NCBI RefSeq assembly: GCF_007655135.1
Contig: NC_045130.1
Location: 5,952,001 to 6,016,000, forward strand
From: Punica granatum
Taxonomy: Eukaryota; Streptophyta; Magnoliopsida; Myrtales; Lythraceae
Direction of reading: 5' to 3'
DNA length: 64,000 nucleotides
The notes below the pieces were generated by a model. That model saw only the letters and a program-made list of their open reading frames with translations. It ran no database searches and had not been told where the DNA came from. Position 1 is the first letter of the stretch. Each line of letters starts with the position of its first letter. Below are positions 39,479 through 50,884 of the stretch, in pieces. The translations under genes were made by a program, and so were the position numbers.

Positions 39479-42224
39479 AGATGTCCAAAAAGCGCTGAAA
39501 AAGCTGACATAAAAGACTGCAGACTGCTTTGGCTCTCTTCCCGCTGCATGCAATGCTGCTTTTTGGGGATTTTAGCCACGTGGCAAGCCTCACGACACGT
39601 CTGCTGTCGTCCCGGTCAAGACTAACAACACTGACTCATGCAGGCATTGATTGATTAGACCATACAAAGTTACAAACAATTCCCAGTAAAATAAGGAAAT
39701 ATGTGCATGTACCTAATAACAAATACATAATATATATACTTATCAATAATATATACATATATGTATATGTACATTAGCACTAGTGCTGATTAGATTAAGG
39801 TTAATTTCATGTGATGGATGATTGACGGCACGATTGATTTCTTTTGTGTCTCAGGGGATCGATGGGTCAGAATCTATACCTGGAGAGCTTAGCACTGACG
39901 TCGGCGACGTATGCTTCAGCCATGGCAAACCTTGTTCCTGGAATGACATTCATACTGGCCATTTCCTTTGGGTACTTCTTTTATTTATTTATTTATTTTT
40001 GATGAAAAGTTCATTTCGTTCGTTCATAATTAATAGAGTATATACATACCCACCAGAAACAAAACACATACAAGACACCTAAAACATAATACTGAGAAGT
40101 CGGCCGGCTCGTACCAACAACAAATCTACACACAGTTAAGACTGTGGGCTGTGGATTCCGAGACATATAAACCGACGAAGGAAAAGTATTAATGCGGACT
40201 ATAAACCGCGCTTGCCGATGCCTTTTTGGACCTGTTGACAAGCAACGAGCCTAGACTGGATTTATTCAAATCACAAACAACAAAACCTCACCCCCCCAAA
40301 CCGGTAACAACCCAACCATGCACCCCTCAGATCCATCCCTCAGCCCCCGACCACCCACTGACCAGCACCTAGACCTGAGATCTGCACGAGGAGGACACCA
40401 GCTCTACCTCTTCATGGACCAGCTCCAAAGTTGTATTACATGCCATTTTATATAAGTATTGTGTTTTTATATATGCGACTACATATATATGTAATTACAT
40501 ATTCACAAACTATATATAACATCATTGTGAGAGAGGAACATTCAAGGATATCTCGGTGTTTTGTATTCGTAGGTTGGAGAAGTTGAGGCTGGGAACAATG
40601 GCAGGGAAGGCTAAGGTGGCGGGCACATTAATGGGGATAGGTGGGGCAATGTTACTCACCTTCTACAAAGGCGTAGAGATCGTTTTGTGGTCGACAAATG
40701 TGAACTTGTTGAAGACAACCACCACCGCAGGCCATTCTGCAGCTTCGTTGGCCGCACACCAGTCCAGTGATCGAGCCCTTGGCTCCCTCTTGGCCGTCTG
40801 CAGCTGCCTCTGCTACGCCTTGTGGCTTATCATTCAGGTATAAATTACCGACTGCATTGCTCTTTGTCCATAGATCGGTATTTCGTATTGATTTATTGAT
40901 TAACAAGAGACTAAAAAGTGCATGTCTGCAGGCCAAGATGAGCGAGAGTTACCCGGCGCATTACTCGAGCACGGCGCTCATGTCCTTCATGGGGTCCGTA
41001 CAGGCAGTGGCCTTCGCCCTCTGCCGGGAGAAGGATTGGACCCAGTGGAAGTTGGGCTGGAACATCCGCCTTCTGGGCGTCTCATATGCGGTAAGAAATG
41101 TGATAAAAAAAAAAAAAGGTTCATTTCACTCCATAACCAAGAAGTATCAATATACGATACATCTCATAATTTAATGTTACCCATACAGGGGATCATTGGA
41201 TCTGGAGTGTGCATTACCTTAATTACTTGGTGCGTGCGCATGAGGGGGCCTCTGTTCGTATCGATCTTCAACCCTCTTATGCTCGTGCTCGTGGCCTTAG
41301 CAGGTTCCATGGTCCTAGATGAGAAACTGCACCTTGGAAGGTACATATATATACTATGCCTTCTTTGTTTTTTTCTTCTTTGGAGGGGGTTGAAAATACT
41401 AGTCTTTTACCCATATGATTTATTTAATTTTCAGTTTAAATTGGATTTTCAAAATATTTCTAAGTTTTTGAAATTGTAATTCTGCCATTTCCTTTATTTA
41501 TAGTAACCTTTTTTACTATTTGTATGAATAAATTAAGGACTATTGGCAATGGCCATAAAAATATGTATATATATATATATGTAGATATACATACTCATAG
41601 TATATTATAAATATTGAATGTGCTACAATTAGAAAGAAAAAAAAGAAGAAGCCTACTTTCTGATTTTTTTTAGCAAAAACTTACATTATTTTGTGATAAA
41701 AACGTTTCTTAAAATATAGATTTAGTATGAATTAACTACTTTTCATAAAAACCTACTTGTTAAATCTATTTATATTGAAATATTTTGTTTTTTTCTTTGA
41801 CAAACTATGTTGATCGAATGTATACGTAATATATGTACAAATATCATGCAAGAATTTGGAAATATGAGGTTGAGATTAATTTGCTGTTAATGTTATGGCA
41901 AATATTGGCAGCGCGTTGGGAGCAGGGCTGATAGTGTGTGGTCTCTACATGGTGCTGTGGGGCAAAGGCAAGGAGATGAAAAGGCTAAACCAATTGATGC
42001 CCTCGACTAACTCCAGCGAGTTACCAAATGTTGTTCATGTGATCGAGATCGTCGTCCCATCCCCGAAGATTAGCATCGACCCATCCCCGAAGATTAGCAT
42101 CGACCCATCAAAAGATCATATTGACATTAGTGGCCGCCCTTCTGACATTAATGTCAATAACACGAGGGTATCAACAGGAGACGATGCCCAAGAACTACCC
42201 GGAAACAAGGTCACTTCGCAATAA
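38556..42224 (+). CDS. WAT1-related transporter (nodulin MtN21/EamA family), copy 1
   Basis: Seven exons: 38556-38764, 38945-39007, 39855-39971, 40573-40837, 40932-41090, 41189-41340 and 41912-42224, giving 425 residues. Two EamA halves (about 15-150 and 190-345) carry the family signatures: HGMKAPLIMVVVQTAF and ILYKLVANDGMS in the first, SATYASAMANLVPGMTFILA leading into the loop, and GPLFVSIFNPLMLVLVA then EKLHLGSALGAGLIVCGLY in the second. About ten membrane helices are expected. WAT1 itself is a vacuolar auxin exporter; substrates of related proteins vary, so the cargo here is unknown. The cytosolic tail contains an in-frame 24-bp duplication giving SPKISIDP twice, absent from copy 2. All splice sites are canonical, so this is the best candidate for the functional locus. 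Confidence 0.9.
40005..40435 (-). repeat. possible non-LTR retroelement fragment in intron 3 of WAT1 copy 1
   Basis: Within intron 3 the minus strand ends in GAACTTTTCATC followed by an ATAAATAAAT tail, like a LINE 3' end. The body is a non-coding stretch unlike the neighbouring intron. A homologous block is at 52545-53035 in copy 2, so it was present before the gene duplicated. Confidence 0.35.
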
Positions 42225-42938
42225 CAAAGGATCAAAAGGAAGACAATAAAGAAGAAGAAAATAAAAAAGTATGTTTCAACCAACATATATTGACTGACTC
42301 AAACGAGACTCATCACAAACATTCGATCCTAAGAAATCGACCGTAGCCAATAGCTATTAATAGCTGTAGCAAGCTCACACAAAATTCTGACTTGCCCTAA
42401 AACGGTGGCATTTTCTCTCAGAAGTCGGAAAGTTGGTTGGTAGATAGAATCCGGTTCTTTAGTTTTTTTTTTTCCCCTGCTCATAGAATGTACTGCGGAT
42501 CGAAAAATTTAGTGAATATATGTGAAATGAAAATACTAGTCTTTCACTCATATGATTTATTTAATTTTCAGTTTAAATTGGACTTTCAAAATATTTCTAA
42601 GTTTTTGAAATTGTAATTCAACCATTTTCTTTATTCCTAATAACCCTTTCCACTATTTGTATGAATATAACTTAAGAACTATTGGTAATGGCCATAAAAA
42701 ATATGAATATATCTATCTATATATATAAACCGGAAACATTTTGTAAGTTTTGAAGGAGAGTGCGTTCGTTTTTCATACTATCGAGTTTCTCTTATATATT
42801 TTTTTTAAAGAATGCGAATAAATTAATAAAAATATAGATATTACTTGATCATGAAGTAAGTAAGTAAGTAGTAATAATAATAATAAATAATGTCATAAAA
42901 TAATGATATAATATAATACAATTGTTCCTAACTCAATT
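42225..42938. repeat. 3' flank of WAT1 copy 1, unit end of the tandem array
   Basis: About 200 bp of this flank (42528-42725) repeats the middle of the gene's own intron 6 (41390-41560), sharing ATATGATTTATTTAATTTTC. The flank ends with a TAA-rich run and TACAATTGTTC, then switches at 42939 to bZIP intron sequence, which marks the duplication junction. Confidence 0.8.
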
Positions 42939-45052
42939 GCTCTATCTCGACTTTGGCGGGTTTGGCTTTCTCCTGGCTGATTCTTTCTGAGAAAACCTCT
43001 GGCTTGTGAAGGTCTGTCTATGTGGGCAAACCATTGATAGCTACCGATGTTGAATCGTGCACTCTATCCTAAACTATTCCTCGGAAAGTTGATAAACTAA
43101 CCAAGGCTGTGCAACTGAAGTTTTTGAGTGCCCGAAGACTGAGAAAGCCTCCTCAAAAGATGCAGACTACTCTGCCGAATTAGAAAGCAAGCACACTGTT
43201 GAAATCAGTGGAACATGGAGACTATAACTTTTGAGAAAATTTGTATATTAGCTTTAACAATATCAAGAACCTGTCATGTTATTTTCCATTGTGTTTGATG
43301 GCTCCATGTGCCCTCCGTGTGCATGCTCGACAATGTAATGCATACACATATGCTCTTGCCAGATTTATTTTCCGAATTCATCCTATCTCTGTTCTCATGG
43401 CTTGGGCTTCTATCACAATATTCTAAATTATTATATCATGAATGCAGGCCGAGCTGAACAAAGAAAAATGCGAAAAGGTATGTGCTGTTCAATCTGAATT
43501 GCGTAGTGAAAATTTGCCTGGTACTTGGTCGTGAAATTGTGCCAAGCTGTTGTATTTCTCGTACAATCTATGGGCTGCTGTGGCTTTATTTTTGTCTCAT
43601 CTTCATGCTTCTAGTCTGCGAATCATCTAGCTTGCTCTCCTTTCCTTATCCGATTAATGATTATAGGTGAAATAGTACTCTACTGATGAAAGTGTTTAAG
43701 ATTGAGGGTTATGAGGAGAAATGATTTCACTTGAGACAACATTCGAGAATTTCAGAATTTAGTATAGAAGCCCTGTTTCCATGTCCTCGAGCCTTATTGA
43801 TTCATTGGAGGTGGCTGAATTACAATTCCATTTGGGATCTGAAATCGGGAAGTCTGAATGTGTGATAAGTTAAGTGAAACCAACTCAATAACCAACAACC
43901 AACTGTAACCACTGCAGTCCTATGTGAATATATGGATAACCGGTAGGCAGTGCTTGGTATATTGCTAGGAAAGGATACAGCTATTTTATATCGATTTCCA
44001 TGACTGTTTTTTCCATTGCTTTTTGAGCATTTGCAGGTCGCATCTCGAGATTAAATATTGGTGTGTTGTTTGTTGATCATTGCAGTTGGTGGAGATTGTT
44101 GTTCCTGTGACAGAAGGTAGAAGACCGCCAAGGGATCTTCGGAGGGTCCAGTCCATGTAGGGGTGTAGCTTCCTCAAGTAATCTCCTATAAGAACGAGCA
44201 GTGTTTTACTGCCACTTCCATTGAAGACATCTTTCACACAGCAGAGCAGTTAATAAAAGGGAAAGCAGGAAGAATCAGAAGAGCATAAAGAGAAACGAGT
44301 TGCCCTATCGCATCTATTCTTACTAATAGTATCTCACGTTATTATTGTTGCAGATTGCTTCTCCTGTAGAGAAAGGGGATGTGCGTAAATAGAGAGGTAT
44401 GAATACATTCTGTTTGTTACGGATCGAGGGTGGGTGTATTTAAGAATGGTAGGTTAGGTTGGATGGTTGAGAATATTTAATCTAGCATGACTCGCCTAGT
44501 TATGTTGTAGTGTGATAAAAGTGATCATTTATAGAAAGGTCAGTTTACATTCATTTTCTGGTGGTACGTACTTCTCTGTCTCTCTACGACTTGTTTGAAT
44601 CGATCTGAGTATCCTCTTGGGTTCGCATGCATCTTGCTGCAGTACTTTTATCTCCTCTCGCGATCCTTACGGAGGTATAATATAACTACTGAAACTTGAG
44701 CGAGCCGAAGCTCGAGACTGCTTTGGCTTGATCTGTTGAATGAGTTTGTATGTAATTTGGGATCTAAGTGGTTTCAAGAGTATTAAAATAGGAGAGGTTC
44801 AATTAGGCTCGCCGGCCTCCTAAACACATAATTGCTGATCGCCGGCTTAACTTGCCCGACTAGAAATGCAATTACAGTATCAATGAAATATATTGACGCA
44901 TGTAGGAGAAGTTCCATTTAGCCGGTGGGCCTCTTGAACGCCGGATTAGGTTACCCGACTAGGAAGCTGGGCAGAGTATCACTGATCAGAGGGTCACTTA
45001 AACAGATGTTTACATGGGATGGGATTACATCTCCGATGTCGAACCATTAGAC
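42939..45052 (+). pseudogene. duplicated bZIP 3' fragment (exons 3-4 only)
   Basis: Near-identical copy of 33471-35560. It holds exon 3 (43448-43477, one silent change) and exon 4 with the stop (44086-44160, no base differences seen). The exons for the activation motifs, the basic region and the first leucine heptads are absent, so no DNA-binding factor can be made from it. A 31-bp stretch near 43930-43960 is present here but not in the source. The block ends at 45052, where it joins WAT1 promoter sequence directly; the 2.5 kb that separate these parts in the source are missing. Confidence 0.9.
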
Positions 45053-45200
45053 GTCACGTGCCAGTGCCGATACGTCCATGCTGACGTGATGTGCTCTTGG
45101 GGAAATAGCGCCCTCGATCGGCGCTCTCTCCCCCACCACCACTAACTGCACTTTATTAGGGCTTTTTCGCATGTATAAATACACAGTTTCCTTCTCCTTC
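45053..45200 (+). promoter_or_regulatory. WAT1 copy 2 promoter fragment with TATA box, cut off from its gene
   Basis: Matches about 38105-38255 of the copy 1 promoter, with the G-box CACGTG at 45055-45060 and TATAAATA at 45174-45181. It ends at CTCTT, exactly where a partial copia LTR begins. The coding start it should serve (50885) is 5.7 kb away. Confidence 0.75.
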
Positions 45201-45205
45201 CTCTT

Positions 45206-45271
45206 TGAGAAGTTTGGATCGATCCCACTTATTTTCAGTGATGCTAATTGACTCATTAAATAGGCCATAGC
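45206..45271 (-). repeat. partial copia LTR fragment
   Basis: About 66 bp starting TGAGAAGTTTGGATC match the edge of the full LTR at 45521. The fragment is preceded by CTCTT, the same five bases that flank the complete element, and breaks off into the AT/CA microsatellite of a second promoter copy. Confidence 0.8.
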
Positions 45272-45520
45272 ATATATATATATATAGACACACACACACA
45301 CGAGCAGGACAAACGTGAGCAATTGCCGATTGGGCGAGGATATCCGATCGTCGTCGATGCTGGCCGTCACATCACCGCCATCACGATCTCTTACTACTTG
45401 TGGCTGCATCACGTGCCAGTGCCGATACGTCCATGCTGACGTGATGTGCTCTTGGGGAAATAGCGCCCTCGATCGACGCTCTCTCCCCCACCACCACTAA
45501 CTGCACTTTATTAGGCTCTT
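45272..45520 (+). promoter_or_regulatory. second WAT1 promoter fragment, TATA region deleted
   Basis: Resembles about 37957-38210 of copy 1, with G-box CACGTG at 45410-45415. It passes from TTATTAGG straight into CTCTT, so the roughly 45 bp carrying the TATA box in the other copies are missing. It abuts the copia LTR. Confidence 0.7.
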
Positions 45521-45695
45521 TGAGAAGTTTGGATCAATCCCACCTATTTTCATTGATGCTAATTGACTCATTAAATAGGCCATAGCCTTTACATGAAAAG
45601 AAAATAATTAATCCTAATTAACCCTTAATCTATGACTACCAAATATAGTACAGTATCCCCATTATACATCGATACAATTTTAACTATCCTTAATA
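45521..45695 (-). repeat. copia 3' LTR
   Basis: 175 bp; on the minus strand it runs from TATTAAGGATAG to ACTTCTCA. The usual TG start is TA in both LTRs. Relative to the other LTR it has about 34 extra bp in two blocks. Confidence 0.85.
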
Positions 45696-45707
45696 CTCCC
45701 CCTCAAG
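45696..45707 (-). other. copia polypurine tract
   Basis: On the minus strand CTTGAGGGGGAG directly precedes the 3' LTR, the expected position and composition of the plus-strand primer. Confidence 0.8.
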
Positions 45708-48700
45708 TTAGAGCATGTGAATTACGAATGTCCAACTTGGAAAGAATAAAACGGAAGCGATCTCGATCCAATGCCTTTGTGAATATATTTGCCAATTGAA
45801 GTCGTGTAGGCAAATGATCAGTAGTCACGATTCCGGATTTGATATGGTCACGCATGAAATGACAGTTTATCTCGATGTGCTTGGTTCGTTTGTGAAACAC
45901 TGGATTAGCAGTAATATGTATGGCAGCCTGATTATCGCAGAATAGTCGAGTCGGTGTGGTCATCCGTACTCCAAGAGAAGAAAGCAGATTGCGCAACCAG
46001 ATAATCTCACTGACAACTGCTGCCATGGCTCGATACTCGGCTTCAGCGGATGAGCGAGAAATCGTCGTTTGTTTCTTTGTCTTCCACGACACTGGACATT
46101 CTCCGAGGGTGATAAAATATCCTATAACAGAACGACGAGTCAAGGGACAACTTGCCCAATCCGAGTCATCGAAAGCTGCAAGATCCAGAGATATAGGCTT
46201 CAAATAAATCCCTTGACCGGGGGACTGTTTCAAGTAACGAAAAACACGCATAGCGGCATCCCAATGGTCTTGTCATGGCTCTTGCATGAATTGTGCCAAA
46301 ATATGAAGTGAATAACTAATCTTTGGCCTCGTAATAGTTAAGTAAATAAGTCTCCCAATTAGACGCCTATACTTGCTCGGATCTAATAATAAATCACTAA
46401 AACTCGTGGATAGTCTATGTCGCTGCTGCATAGGAAATGGCGATGGTCGCGATGCCAACATACCACACTCAGTCAAAATGTGGAGGACATATTTCCGTTG
46501 ACTGAGAAAAAGACCAGACCCCATTCTAGTGACTTCAATGCTGAGGAAATACTTCAGAGGCCCTAAATCCTTTATGCGAAAACGCTAATCCAGATATCCT
46601 TTGAATGAATCACAGTGGCTTGGACTATTGCCAATTATGATTAGATCATCCACATACACCAGTACACCAAGAAAAATGTGTCCCCGATCAAAGATAAAAA
46701 GAGAGTGATCCTCACCCGACTGAATAAATCCATACTGTCAAAGTGCGTCAGCAAATTTTGAAAACCAATTCCTTGATGCCTGACGAAATCCATATAAAGA
46801 CTTGCGAAGCCTGCAGACAGTTCCGTCTCTTGATGTAGAGAAACCAGGCGGCAATTGCATATATACTTCCTCCTCCAAGTCCCCATGCAAAAAGGCGTTA
46901 TTAACGTCCATTTGATGAAGGGACCATCCTTTTGCCACTGCTACTGTCAATAGACATCGTACAGTCACCAGTTTGGCTACTGGAACAAAAGTCATGTGGT
47001 AGTCGATTCCCTCAACCTGAGTGAAACCCTTCGCAACCAGCCGTGCCTTGTAACGTTCAATGCTTCCATCAACCCGACGCTTCACCTTGTATATCCATTT
47101 ACAGCCGATAGGTTGCTTACCAGGCGGCAGTCGTTCAATTGTCCATGTTTATTCAATTCGAGAGCGCGTATCTCTTATGCCATCGTATCTCTCCATCTTT
47201 TATCTCGGACAGCCTCTCGATAAGATGTGGGTTCCCTGTTAGAATCAATTGCAGCTAGAAAGGCCCTGTGTGTATTAGAGATATTGGAATAATTAACAAA
47301 TCTCTCAATTGGATATGACATACCTGAGGAGTCCAAGGAAATGGGCGAATGAGGATGAGGGGTCTTATAGCGAGCAGTATGAACAATGTAGTCCTTGAGA
47401 TGTTTCGGGAGACTGAAAACTCTTTCAGATCGCCGTAAATTCACTTCTTGACCAACCTCTGAATTCCCAGAAGAAATTTTCCTTTCGAATGGTTCTCCTT
47501 CCCCTTTGAATTTCGAAAAACTGCCCATTGTTCCCATAATTCTCCCCCTTGTTCCAACAATCTGGACTAGGCTTTTCTCTGCTCGGCCTAGGTCGGACGT
47601 GCTGCTACCTTCGTCCAAATGCGGCCCGCATCTCCCTCAGCTCGGCCCAGATCGGCAGAGGTTGAATTATGCCTTCCTTCCTCCAGATCCTGGCCTGCGT
47701 CTCCTGCAGCTCGGCCCAGTTCAGATGAGGCCGAATTTGCTCGGCCTGGATTATAAGAAATCTCTTAGGCTGCTCCGCTGGGCCTCTTTCCCTTCCTAGC
47801 GCTAGGCCCGTCTATACCGCCGGGCCTCTCTCCCTTCTCAATATTGGGCCGCCGCCATTGCCCTCTCTCCCCTCTCTGTCCATCAGATCAGTCCGTGTAC
47901 TCTGTGCCTGGCTGGAAGATCTCATTTCTTCTTCTCGGACTGGCTGAGGTATCTTCCAGGAAAAGTGGGTCGCTTTCATCTCGCTTATTCGATTTTCCAT
48001 TTTCCGTGGCAAACGGAAAAATTGCTTCACAAAACCATACGTCCCATGACACGAATATTTGTCGACTTTGCAAATCATAAAGCCTCCATCCCTTCTTGCC
48101 ATGAAGGTATCCAATAAAAATACACTTACGAGACCTTGGCTCAAACTTATCATTGGTCCGCATATGGGCATAGCATAATGACCCAAAAACTCGTAAATTC
48201 GAGTAATTAGGTGGTTTACCGAAAAGTACCTAATGTGGACTTTTGTTATCAAGTAAATTCGTCGGAGTGATGTTTATCAAATGGACACACTCGCCCCTAG
48301 ACTTTACTGGTAATGAGGCCTGAAACATGAGTGCTCTAGCAACGTTCAGGATGTGCCGATACTTCCTTTCAACTGGCCCATTCTGCTGTGGTGTATCTGT
48401 GCAAGATGTCTGATGCACAATCCCATGTGCAGAGAAGAAACCCCGTAGCTCTCTTGACAAAAACTCCATTCCATTGTCACTCCTCATAATTTTGATTGTG
48501 CAGCCAAATTGATTCTTGACTAAATTATAAAAATTAATGATAAATTGACGAGCTTCCGATTTCTCTCGCAATAAATAAACCCACACACCTCGACTAAAAT
48601 TATCAAGAATAGTCAAGAAGTAATTGGCTCCACAACTAGCCTTTACTCTATATGGTCCCTATAAATCACAGTGTATCAATTGAAATGGATGCTCAGCTTT

Positions 48701-49671
48701 ATTCATACTCCACTGAAATTGTGAGCGCGTTTGTTTCGCCTTAAGGCATACATCACACTCCTTATTACTTCTTGCCCCAAAATTTAAAGCGATACCATTT
48801 GACTTTATCAAGCGAGATGGATGACCGAGCCTCTAATGCCATAAGTCTGCGGATTCCTCTACAGCTGCCTGACATTTTTGTGGCGCGATAGTCACTCGCT
48901 TCAGATAATAGACCCTTCCTCGAAGTTCACCCATTCCAAGCGTCCTTCTCGAGGTGCGGTTCTGAATAACACACAAATTTGAGTAAAATGTCACGTAACA
49001 ATTCATCTCCTTTGATAATTGGGCAATTGAAATTAAATTGCAATTGAAAGTTGGCACATTGAGCATGTTATTAATCTCCATCAACCCGACAATTATCACA
49101 TCTCCCATTTGGGTAGCTTCACCATGCCCCCATTAGGGATATATACCAATGCGCTGCCCTTGATTGGAATGGATCTTGAAAAATATTCTAGACACTCGGT
49201 CATATGCCTCGAAGCTCCCGTGTCCAAAATCCATTCATTCTGCAAGACCACATAATTAAAATCATTACCAACTAGTCGGTTCGGATCAATGACATCTTGA
49301 GACAACATGGACATCAGGCGTTGAAATTGGTCATCGGGCAGGGCCTTCAAGCGTTCGGCCCGCGAGCTAGTCTCATGTGTTGTCTGGACAACATTCGCAT
49401 GATTTGGGCCTCGCTGGACTTGGGCTTTGCCTCTCGGCCCATTGCTCTATCTGTTCTGTCCTTGTCCAGGCCCTCTACTTGCGTTTGTTTTGGACTTGGG
49501 GTGCCAAGCCGGATACCCACTAAGGGCCCAACAAGTGTTTTTGATGTGGCCCAGCTTGCCACAGTGGCCGCAGACCCTTCCTTCACCGAAACTCTGTAGG
49601 TTCTTTGTCCCAGCTCGTCCGCCCTCCGTTTCGTCTCTTGCGAGGAAAGCGGCCGCTTCGAGGACAGCTTC
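45703..49671 (-). pseudogene. copia pol region (zinc knuckle, protease, integrase, RT, RNase H), broken
   Basis: Recognisable pieces lie in changing frames on the minus strand. A CX2CX4HX4C zinc knuckle spans 49531-49572. A protease with the DTGAS active site and following HMT lies at about 49096-49350. A GAG-pre-integrase segment (48833-49108) ends in a stop after LWH. An integrase core (48230-48616) carries SDNG and PQQNGPVER motifs. A reverse transcriptase runs over about 46640-47085, with the catalytic YVDD at 46645-46656 in a different frame from the upstream RT half. An RNase H (45703-46251) has the DDSDWASC and SSAEAEYRA motifs. Stops and frameshifts between the pieces show it is not translated as one polyprotein. 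Confidence 0.88.
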
Positions 49672-50406
49672 TCACGAGTGTGCTATAGTCTTCTGCCGCT
49701 CTACAAGCTTATAGACCTTGTTGAGATTTGGCAACGACTCGATGCTAAGGATCGTGGATCGGATTGTCCTGAAATCCGAAGTCAATCCCATAAGGAACTG
49801 ATAGCATTTGTCCGTCTCCCTCTGAGCCACGATCGTGGCACTTGCCCCACAACAACATCCGGGATGTCCCAGGTAAAAATTGAGTTCATCCCATAGTAAT
49901 TTCAATTTGCCATAGTAATCTCGAACGCTCGATCCTTCCTGCTTAAGTAAATAGATTTCCATCTTGATTTGGAAAACCCTAGATTGGTTTCCCTTGGAGA
50001 ATCTCTCCTTGAGGTCTTCCCATAGGTTCCTGGTGTCCACAACGTAGGCAACCGTGGCTTGAAGACTCCCTTCCATGGTGTTAAATATCCACGTCAAAAC
50101 GGTGGAATCGCACCTTTCCCACCTCTCTCTGAGTGGGTCATCATCTTCCGGTTTTGCAAGGGTTCCATCGATAAAGGCCAGCTTATTCCTTGCCCGAAGT
50201 GCGATTACCATGGCACGCGACCACGTCAGGTAATTATCACCGTTGAGAACACATCCGATGATTTGAGCCCCTGTGCTGTCCGATGAAGTTAGTTGGTATA
50301 TTGGCGGGACCTTCATGCTCTGTCTTAAGCAGTCCCTTGCCTTTCTGTCCCTAAATGCATTGGTGTCCAGCCTTGGACTCTTCTCTGTGTCACTGACATC
50401 AGACAT
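49672..50406 (-). pseudogene. copia gag remnant
   Basis: A 244-residue open frame from an ATG at 50406, with gag-type features: LNGDNYLTWSRAM near residues 53-65, FSKGNQSRVFQIKMEIYLL in the middle, and a helical C-terminus. It ends in a stop just before the region that encodes the zinc knuckle, which remains in the downstream sequence, so the gag polyprotein is truncated. Confidence 0.85.
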
Positions 50407-50448
50407 CCTGCAAACAAAGGGATTTCAATTGGTCCAAGAGCGGTACTG

Positions 50449-50456
50449 TGATACCA
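50449..50456 (-). other. copia primer-binding site
   Basis: On the minus strand TGGTATCA immediately follows the 5' LTR end (TTCTCA). It is complementary to the 3' end of initiator tRNA-Met, the usual copia primer. Confidence 0.85.
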
Positions 50457-50597
50457 TGAGAAGTTTGGATCAATCCAATTGATGCTAATTGACTCATTAA
50501 ATAGGCCATAGCCTTTACATGAAAAGGAAAATAATTAATACCAAATATAGTGCAATATTCCTATTATACATCGATACAATTTTAACTATCCTTAATA
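50457..50597 (-). repeat. copia 5' LTR
   Basis: 141 bp, the partner of 45521-45695. Compared with it, two blocks of about 13 and 23 bp are missing and there are scattered substitutions, so the insertion is not very recent. Confidence 0.85.
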
Positions 50598-50884
50598 CTC
50601 TTCAAACACCTGCTGTCTGTCTGCCAGCCTCTCTCTCTCTCTCTACACCATTGCATTGATAGCAGCTTATGTAGGCTTTGAATGAACAAACGCAGGTACA
50701 GCTAAGAGAGGATCAAAAAGGGAAACAAAATCACAAATCTTCCCATATATAATCCTTCACTGATCTCCAAGTGAACAAATGCAGTTTCTCTTCTTCCTCC
50801 CGTCACTCGACTCGTCTTTCCTTCACTCCCCGACTATATACACGCGTCGCCCGGCTCGTCCTCCCGTATCATTGTTCGTTCGGG

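Larger units (their letters stand above)
45521..50597 (-). mobile_element. Ty1/copia LTR retrotransposon, decayed, minus strand
   Basis: A 5077-bp element flanked by the 5-bp target-site duplication CTCTT (45516-45520 and 50598-50602). Its LTRs are unusually short (175 and 141 bp). Read on the minus strand the order is LTR, initiator-tRNA-Met primer site, gag, zinc knuckle, protease, integrase, reverse transcriptase, RNase H, polypurine tract, LTR. Protease-integrase-RT order is the copia hallmark. Several stops and frameshifts break the polyprotein, so the element cannot act alone. It has landed in the leader region of the second WAT1 gene. Confidence 0.93.
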
